DNA of 19,500 bases, taken from Pseudomonadota bacterium (GTDB lineage: Bacteria; Pseudomonadota; Gammaproteobacteria; Xanthomonadales; Xanthomonadaceae). The notes below the pieces were generated by a model. The model saw only the letters and a program-made list of their open reading frames with translations, searched no databases and was not told where the DNA came from. Numbering within the stretch: position 1 is the first letter of the stretch; the number at the start of each line of letters is the position of its first letter. Made by a program: the position numbers and the translations under genes. Below, one piece after another: positions 15,801 to 19,500 of the stretch. Location: NCBI GenBank assembly GCA_023386795.1, contig JAEWJB010000099.1, positions 1-19,500 of the forward strand. Direction: 5' to 3'.

Positions 15801-16511
15801 CGCGAACGGGTCCACCTGCACCGAGGCGGAGGATTCCACCGTCTCGGCGATGGTCTTGAAGCCGATCCAGCGCCCCGTGAAACGGCTCATCGCCCAGCCC
15901 ACCAGGCCCAGGTCGAGGATGTCCTGCACGCCCGCCGGGTTGAGGATGGGCATCATCGCGCTGACGAATTCGTCCTCGCTGCCGTGCGGCAGGGTGGAGC
16001 TGCGGCAGGCGTGGTCGTCGGCGGCCAGCGCCAGCACGCCGCCATGGCGCCAGGTGCCGGCGGCATTGCCGTGCTTGAACACGTCACCGGTGCGGTCCAC
16101 ACCGGGGCCCTTGCCGTACCACATGCCGAACACGCCATCGACGGTGGCGCCGGGGAACAGGTGGGTCTGCTGCGTGCCCCATACCATCGTGGCGGCCAGG
16201 TCCTCGTTGAGGCCCGGGGTGAACTTCACCTTCGCCGCGTCCAGGTGCTTGCGCGCGCGCCACAGTTCCAGGTCGAACCCGCCGAGCGGGCTGCCGCGAT
16301 AGCCGCTGATGAAACCGGCCGTATGCAGGCCTGCGGCTTCGTCGCGCAGGCGCTGCATCAACGGCAGGCGCACCAGCGCCTGCACGCCGGACAGGTAGAT
16401 GCGCCCGTCGGTGCGCGTGTATTTGTGCTCCAGCGTGTAATCGCGGTCCAGGGTGCCGATCGCCGGCGTGTTGGCGGAGGACGGCGAGGTAAGTTCGGCG
16501 GTGCTGGTCAT
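12807..16511 (-). CDS. Indolepyruvate ferredoxin oxidoreductase, single-chain (IorA-IorB-like fusion)
   Basis: This 1234-aa enzyme would oxidatively decarboxylate aryl (or branched-chain) 2-oxo acids to acyl-CoA using TPP and pass electrons to ferredoxin. Domains in order: an N-terminal pyrimidine-binding domain (GYRGSPLGGFDLELWR, GLNEDLAATMVWGTQQ; about 60-115); a middle region with YCSGCPHNTST and GIGCHYM; a TPP-binding LGDGTYFHSG and KILYNDAVAMTGG (about 515-545); a cysteine cluster VCEGCGDCGEKSFCVSV then CNKDYSCVSGFCPSF (about 650-705); a gamma domain starting ITGVGGTGVVTIGALLG (about 745); and a C-terminal DUF6537-like helical part. Cytosolic. The start MTSTAELTSP at 16511 gives the family's length; the same frame stays open far upstream but that region belongs to the divergent gene. 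A good extended -10 lies upstream. It is transcribed alone. Confidence 0.93.
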   Translation of the reverse strand: MTSTAELTSPSSANTPAIGTLDRDYTLEHKYTRTDGRIYLSGVQALVRLPLMQRLRDEAAGLHTAGFISGYRGSPLGGFDLELWRARKHLDAAKVKFTPGLNEDLAATMVWGTQQTHLFPGATVDGVFGMWYGKGPGVDRTGDVFKHGNAAGTWRHGGVLALAADDHACRSSTLPHGSEDEFVSAMMPILNPAGVQDILDLGLVGWAMSRFTGRWIGFKTIAETVESSASVQVDPFARRIVLPEDFELPAGGLGIRWPDPPLDQEMRLHRYAVKAAQAFARANGIDRTVMDSPNARLGIVTTGKSYLDVLQALEYLGLDEAACAAIGIRVYKVGMTWPLEPVGITRFAQGLEDIVVVEEKRAFIERQMKELFYNWPASQGARPSIVGKYDEAGEWILPSTGELTPATIAAVIGKRIQRFFNTESIEQRLRWMEAKEAEMALPRAQFPRVPHYCSGCPHNTSTAVPEGSRAMGGIGCHYMVTWMDRATDTFTHMGGEGVTWSGQAPFTDTPHVFQNLGDGTYFHSGTLAIRQSVATGVNITYKILYNDAVAMTGGQPVDGTLTVPDIARQMHAEGIHTIVVLSDDITKWSRRRDLFPHDTEFHDRSELDEVQKRLRTVKGVSILIYDQTCATEKRRRRKRGKLVDPPKRVMVNSLVCEGCGDCGEKSFCVSVLPKETEFGRKREIDQSNCNKDYSCVSGFCPSFVTVHGGAPRKGRRSDATHLLEHLPEPVQRTDLAEPWNILITGVGGTGVVTIGALLGMAGHLEGRGATVLDQTGLAQKGGAVTTHVRIARTPEDIHAVRIAAGEADLVLGCDMVVVNDYWALSKVRAERSEVVLNTYEAMPGSFTTRPDLQFPAAEIIAGVRVALGGRQPQLLDATQLATALLGDAIATNLFMLGHAWQQGLVPLSFEALMRAIELNGAAVQMNQQAFAWGRLAAIDPEAVQQAAGLVRNRETAEERKPHHLQSLPPLDWEGNEGGATAAPRDTGNGPAVRGLPSGDGDALAFLPMDDARLSRSLDELVARRVAFLTDYQDAAYAQRYRALVERVRAAEQARAPGSTALSEAVSRYYFKLMAYKDEYEVARLYTSGDFKRRLEQQFEGDYQVRFHLAPPLLAKKDAEGRLVKREYGPWMFKAFGLLAKLRFLRGGAFDIFGYTAERRGERQLIADYAKTVESLLEKLDADNVGLAAQIAAIPEHIRGYGHVKEAHLHEAKAREAALLAQWRNPKALHIVQAA

Positions 16512-16566
16512 GGCTGGCCCGGCGGGGTTGGCAGGTCGGCTCCGCGAGGAGGCCGCGCGGTCGGCG

Positions 16567-16575
16567 ATTGTAACA
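16567..16575 (-). promoter_or_regulatory. Extended -10 promoter candidate for the oxidoreductase gene
   Basis: Read on the minus strand this is TGTTACAAT, i.e. a TACAAT -10 with the TGn extension. A weak -35 (GGGTCA) lies 16 nt further upstream. It would start transcription near 16560 and give a leader of about 50 nt. It sits in the 168-bp divergent spacer shared with the TPR-like gene. Confidence 0.45.
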
Positions 16576-16664
16576 GTGGCGCCTTCTGTGACCCCGCGCA
16601 CTCGTGTCTTGTGCGCTCGTGCGGTTAGGATGCAAGGTGGGAGGAAGGGGTGTATCCGGTTTTT

Positions 16665-16671
16665 AGGGGGA
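16665..16671 (+). promoter_or_regulatory. Ribosome binding site deciding the GTG start of the TPR-like gene
   Basis: AGGGGGA lies 8 nt before GTG 16680, which begins a compact signal peptide. An upstream GTG (16650) also has a GAGG (16641-16644), but using it would add ten residues ahead of the leader. Confidence 0.5.
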
Positions 16672-16679
16672 ATGTAGAC

Positions 16680-17321
16680 GTGAAGAAGACTCAAGCATGG
16701 CGTGTCGCCATGGCGTTGGCCGCGTGGGCGTTCTGCGCGAGCGCGTGGGCACAGGCCGTGCCCAAGCCCAAGGAGTTCTATTTCGACGAGGACCGCAGCA
16801 CCACACGGCCTGTCGTGGTGGTGCCCGGGCAGGGCGATGCCGTCGTGGACAAGCTGGCTGCCCTCGTGCAGCGCGATCCGCGCGCCGTCGAGGCACGCGT
16901 GCAACTCGGCACGCTGGCCATTTCCGGCGGCCGTCGCGAACTGGGCGACCAGCTCTACAAGGCCGCATTGGCCGCCACGTCCTCCAACAGCCAGCAGTAC
17001 CGCCAGGCCGCCTGGAACTACGGTTGGGCACTGCTGCGTGCCGGCGACCCGGAACAGGCGCTGCACCAGTGGATCACGCTGAGCAGCGGCCGCCCGGCCA
17101 CGCCCGACTGGCTGCCGCCGACGCTGGCGCTGACGCTGTGGAAGCTCGACCGCAAGGACGAGGCCGTCAGCTGGTTTGCCGCCGCCGCGCGCACCTGGCC
17201 GGACAAATGGGGCGATGCGGGCAATTTCGCCACCTTGCTGCCGGAGTGGAGCGAGGACGAGCGAGCCGTGCTGGCCGCGGTGCTGGCCGCCTACCAGGCC
17301 AATCCGCCGGCCTGGCCGTAA
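16680..17321 (+). CDS. Secreted TPR-like protein
   Basis: This is a 213-aa exported protein starting at GTG 16680. The leader is MKKTQAWRVAMALAAWAFCA then SAWAQ, a normal Sec signal. The mature part is alpha-helical and TPR-like. Helix pairs are VEARVQLGTLAISGGRREL, QAAWNYGWALLRAGDPEQAL and ALTLWKLDRKDEAVSWFAAA, with the small-large alternation of tetratricopeptide repeats (W-x-x-G-x-A-L-x-x-x-G-x-x-x-x-A). Its likely role is a periplasmic scaffold, but no partner is visible. It is divergent from the oxidoreductase gene and followed 60 nt later by the AEC permease. Low-complexity residues between leader and first helix (KPKEFYFDEDRS) form a linker. I do not recognise a named family. Confidence 0.78.
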   Translation: MKKTQAWRVAMALAAWAFCASAWAQAVPKPKEFYFDEDRSTTRPVVVVPGQGDAVVDKLAALVQRDPRAVEARVQLGTLAISGGRRELGDQLYKAALAATSSNSQQYRQAAWNYGWALLRAGDPEQALHQWITLSSGRPATPDWLPPTLALTLWKLDRKDEAVSWFAAAARTWPDKWGDAGNFATLLPEWSEDERAVLAAVLAAYQANPPAWP

Positions 17322-17335
17322 GGACACGGTGCCGG

Positions 17336-17352
17336 CGGCCGCCTCGCGGCCG
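17336..17352 (+). terminator. Weak hairpin between TPR-like and AEC genes
   Basis: CGGCCG, a CCTCG loop, and CGGCCG again form a 6-bp stem, extendable by a G-U and a G-C pair. There is no T-run. It may slow or terminate transcription, but it may be chance in such GC-rich DNA. Confidence 0.3.
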
Positions 17353-17381
17353 TCCGGCCCACGAAGGCCCGCGTACCGCCC

Positions 17382-18296
17382 ATGGCCCTGGATGCTTTCG
17401 CCCTCATCCTGCTGACCCTCGGGCTGGGGCTGCTGTTCGCACGCCTGCGCGTGCTGCCGGAGAACAGCGCCGACGTGCTCAACCGCGTCGTGCTCTACCT
17501 GTGCCTGCCGGCCGCGGTACTCACCTACGTGCCGCGCCTGCATCTGGACCGCTCGCTGCTGGGGCTTGTCGCCACGCCCTGGCTGTTGGCCGCTGCCGCC
17601 GTGGCGCTGGTGACGCTGTGCACGCGCGCGTTGAAGCTGCGCCGCGACGAGCACGCGGTACTGCTCATGTGCGTGGCGCTGAGCAACTCCAGCTTCATCG
17701 GTTACCCGATGATCCGCGCGCTGCTGGGCGACCACGCGTTGCCCTACGCGGTGGTCTACGACCAGTTCGGCACCTTCGTGCTGCTGTCGACCTTCGGGCT
17801 GTACGTGCTGGCGCGCTACAGCGGCGACACGCCGCCGACCACCCGGCAGATCCTGCTGCGTATCGCGCGTTTCCCGCCGCTATGGGCGCTGTTGCTGGCG
17901 TTGACGGTGATGCCCGAACAGCCCCCGGCGTGGATCGGCGCGGCGCTCAAGAGCCTGTCCGATGCGATGTTGCCGCTGGTGATGCTGGCGGTGGGTTTCT
18001 CGCTGCAGTTGCGGCTGCCGCTTTCCGAACTGCGCCCGCTCGGCGCCGGCCTGCTGCTCAAGCTGCTGGTGCTGCCGCTGCTGGCGTGGCCCTTGTCCCT
18101 GGCCTTGGGCCTGCAAGGCGAACGGCTGCAGGCCAACGTGCTGGAAACGGCGATGCCGACGATGATCACCGCCGCCGCCCTGGCGATCTCGCACCGGTTG
18201 GCGCCGCGGCTGGCGGCGGCGATGGTGGGCTACAGCATCCTGCTGTCGCTGCTGACCTTGCCGGCCTGGGCGTGGATGCTCGCGCGCTTCGCCTGA
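17382..18296 (+). CDS. AEC family (auxin efflux carrier-like) permease
   Basis: This 304-aa inner-membrane protein has about ten hydrophobic segments in two halves separated by a short loop (SGDTPPTTRQI, near residue 150). The first half carries the family hallmark ALSNSSFIGYPM (about 104-115), preceded by VVLYLCLPAAVLTYV. The second half has MLPLVMLAVGFSL and ETAMPTMITAAALA, both typical of AEC/malonate-type transporters (Pfam Mem_trans). Substrates in this family are usually small organic acids, but nothing here identifies one. Start ATG 17382 gives a hydrophobic N-terminus directly; no strong Shine-Dalgarno is seen. It is convergent with the AAA+ gene, with only 4 nt between stop codons. 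Confidence 0.9.
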   Translation: MALDAFALILLTLGLGLLFARLRVLPENSADVLNRVVLYLCLPAAVLTYVPRLHLDRSLLGLVATPWLLAAAAVALVTLCTRALKLRRDEHAVLLMCVALSNSSFIGYPMIRALLGDHALPYAVVYDQFGTFVLLSTFGLYVLARYSGDTPPTTRQILLRIARFPPLWALLLALTVMPEQPPAWIGAALKSLSDAMLPLVMLAVGFSLQLRLPLSELRPLGAGLLLKLLVLPLLAWPLSLALGLQGERLQANVLETAMPTMITAAALAISHRLAPRLAAAMVGYSILLSLLTLPAWAWMLARFA

Positions 18297-18300
18297 ACGG

Positions 18301-19500
18301 CTAGTCCGCCGGCACGGTACGCTCGGCGGCCCATTCGCGCAGCGCCTGCACCTGTTCGGCCATCAGCACCGACAGGGGGCGCGTGGCGCGGATTTCCTGC
18401 ATCAGCAGCGTGTCGTCCAGCGGGCGCTGCTCGGCATGCGCCGCGTAGAGGCCGGAGACGATGGCCTGCTCGATCTCGGCGCCGGAAAACCCCTGGCTCG
18501 CCGCGGCCAGGGCCGGCAGCGCGAAGCCGTCGGCATCGAGCCCGCGCCGTCCCAGGTGCAGGCGCAACAGCTCCACCCGCGTGTCCGGCGTGGGCAGGTC
18601 GACGAAGAAAATCTCGTCGAACCGGCCCTTGCGCAGCAGTTCGGCGGGCAGCTCGTGCACCTGGTTGGCGGTAGCCACGATGAACACCTGGCTCTGGCGC
18701 TCGGCCATCCAGGTCAGCAGGTAGCCCAGCACGCGCCGCGACACCCCACCGTCCTCGCCACCGCTGGCCAGGCCTTTTTCGACCTCGTCGATCCACAGCA
18801 CGCACGGCGCGAGTTGCTCGGCCGACGCCAGCGCCTCGCGCAGGTTCTTCTCCGTCTCACCGTGGTACTTGTTGTAGAGGCTGCCGAAATCCAGCCGCAG
18901 CAGCGGCACCCCGAAGCCGGCGGCGGTGGCCTTGGCCAGCATCGACTTGCCGCAGCCCTGCACGCCGAGCAGCAGCACGCCCTTGGGCGGGTCCAGCCCG
19001 GCCGGCACGCTGCCGGTGACGAACGCCGCCCGGCGCTGGTTGATCCAGCGCTTGAGGCGGTTCGCCCCGGCCACGTCGGCAAAGCGCGCGTTGTCGTACT
19101 CGTAGTGCAGGTGGCCGCTGCGGTTGAGCAGCTCGAACTTAAGCCGTGCCAGCTGCGGCAGGTCGTCGTCGCGCAGCGCGCCATCGGCGTAGATCAGCTG
19201 GCGGGCAATGCGGCGGGCATCGACCAGGCTCAGGCCCTGCAGGTTCTTCAGGATCTTCTTCACCGCCTCGCTGTCGACCTCGACACGGCGGCCGCCGAGC
19301 TCGCGTGCGTAGGCGTCGGCCTCCTCGCGCAGCATCTTCAGCAGGGCGTTGGCATCGGGCAGGCGCGGGTTGAAGCGCACCGCCAGTGCTTCCAGCTCGG
19401 CCGGCAGCTCGACCTTGGCGCCGATCAGCACCAGCACGTGCGGCTCGCTGTGGCGGCGCTGGATCAGGTCGCGCAGTGCGCGCTGGTGGCTGGCATAGCC
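18301..19500 (-). CDS. Ycf46-like AAA+ ATPase (N-terminus beyond window)
   Basis: The visible 399 residues are the C-terminal part of a Ycf46-type AAA+ ATPase; the frame remains open to the window edge, so the start lies outside. The first ~120 visible residues are helical and contain the pre-AAA segment VLVLIGAKVELPAELEAL typical of this family. The AAA module follows: Walker A GVQGCGKSML (about 179-188 of the visible part), Walker B CVLWIDEVEKG, sensor region VFIVATANQ and arginine-finger motif LLRKGRFDEIFFVDLP. A winged C-terminal lid (GFSGAEIEQAI) completes it. Family members are widespread, including in cyanobacteria and plastids, and their cellular role is only partly known. The gene ends 4 nt from the convergent AEC gene. 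Genes upstream on the minus strand are not visible. Confidence 0.9.
   Translation of the reverse strand, partial: GYASHQRALRDLIQRRHSEPHVLVLIGAKVELPAELEALAVRFNPRLPDANALLKMLREEADAYARELGGRRVEVDSEAVKKILKNLQGLSLVDARRIARQLIYADGALRDDDLPQLARLKFELLNRSGHLHYEYDNARFADVAGANRLKRWINQRRAAFVTGSVPAGLDPPKGVLLLGVQGCGKSMLAKATAAGFGVPLLRLDFGSLYNKYHGETEKNLREALASAEQLAPCVLWIDEVEKGLASGGEDGGVSRRVLGYLLTWMAERQSQVFIVATANQVHELPAELLRKGRFDEIFFVDLPTPDTRVELLRLHLGRRGLDADGFALPALAAASQGFSGAEIEQAIVSGLYAAHAEQRPLDDTLLMQEIRATRPLSVLMAEQVQALREWAAERTVPAD

Noticed and set aside
14679..16628. Long open frame (649 codons) antisense to the oxidoreductase
   Set aside because: Rich in His, Arg, Ala and Val as expected for a shadow frame, with no recognisable domain; the same holds for 12825-14432.
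12807..17735. A 1642-codon open frame on the minus strand
   Set aside because: Only the part from 16511 downward matches the oxidoreductase. The upstream part is antisense to the TPR-like and AEC genes and shows no domain.
16697..18304. A 535-codon plus-strand frame over the TPR-like and AEC genes
   Set aside because: It crosses two well-supported genes in another frame and is Arg/Ala-rich noise.
1..19500. CRISPR arrays, tRNA or rRNA genes, insertion sequences and prophage genes
   Set aside because: No regularly spaced direct repeats, cloverleaf-like blocks, transposase or integrase genes were seen.

Overview
This 19.5 kb window is GC-rich, densely packed bacterial chromosome. Gene content and codon use fit the Xanthomonadales/Lysobacterales (Xanthomonas, Stenotrophomonas, Pseudoxanthomonas, Luteimonas or Lysobacter type). 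Supporting signs are a TonB-dependent receptor, a one-chain indolepyruvate ferredoxin oxidoreductase, a DesA-type desaturase, GH18 and PAP2 secreted hydrolases, and a secreted reprolysin-like protease. The genus cannot be fixed by eye. I found no tRNA, rRNA, CRISPR array, insertion sequence, integrase or phage gene, so this looks like resident chromosome.

Layout from left to right. (1) 19-2149 (+): the tail of a bufferin-type operon with an MNIO/DUF692 enzyme, its DUF2063 partner and a DoxX membrane protein. The precursor peptide gene would lie just left of the window. The operon ends at an 11-bp perfect hairpin shared with a convergent gene. (2) 2188-3198 (-): a GYF_2 + AIM24/TIGR00266 protein. 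It is divergent from a 765-aa TonB-dependent receptor (3413-5710, +). (3) 5855-8217 (+): a two-gene, 4-nt-overlapping unit. The first gene is a metzincin with four tandem ~91-residue modules in place of a normal propeptide. The second is a small lipoprotein whose body resembles a reprolysin-type propeptide. This is the best candidate for an undescribed system. (4) 8221-10171 (-): a class A (PAP2) acid phosphatase lipoprotein followed by a secreted GH18 chitinase broken by a one-base frameshift. (5) 10242-11069 (-): a stand-alone ABC ATPase, divergent from a DesA-like desaturase with a C-terminal extension (11203-12408, +) and a three-EF-hand exported protein (12405-12788, +). (6) 12807-16511 (-): a 1234-aa indolepyruvate ferredoxin oxidoreductase. 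It is divergent from a secreted TPR-like protein (16680-17321, +) and an AEC-family permease (17382-18296, +). (7) 18301-19500 (-): the 3' part of a Ycf46-like AAA+ ATPase, cut by the window edge.

The separate units show no single common pathway. Links that can be supported are local: copper handling by the buf genes; the coupled protease and propeptide-like lipoprotein; phosphatase plus chitinase as secreted scavenging enzymes; and the desaturase with its overlapping EF-hand gene. Every stretch between genes is shorter than 300 bases.
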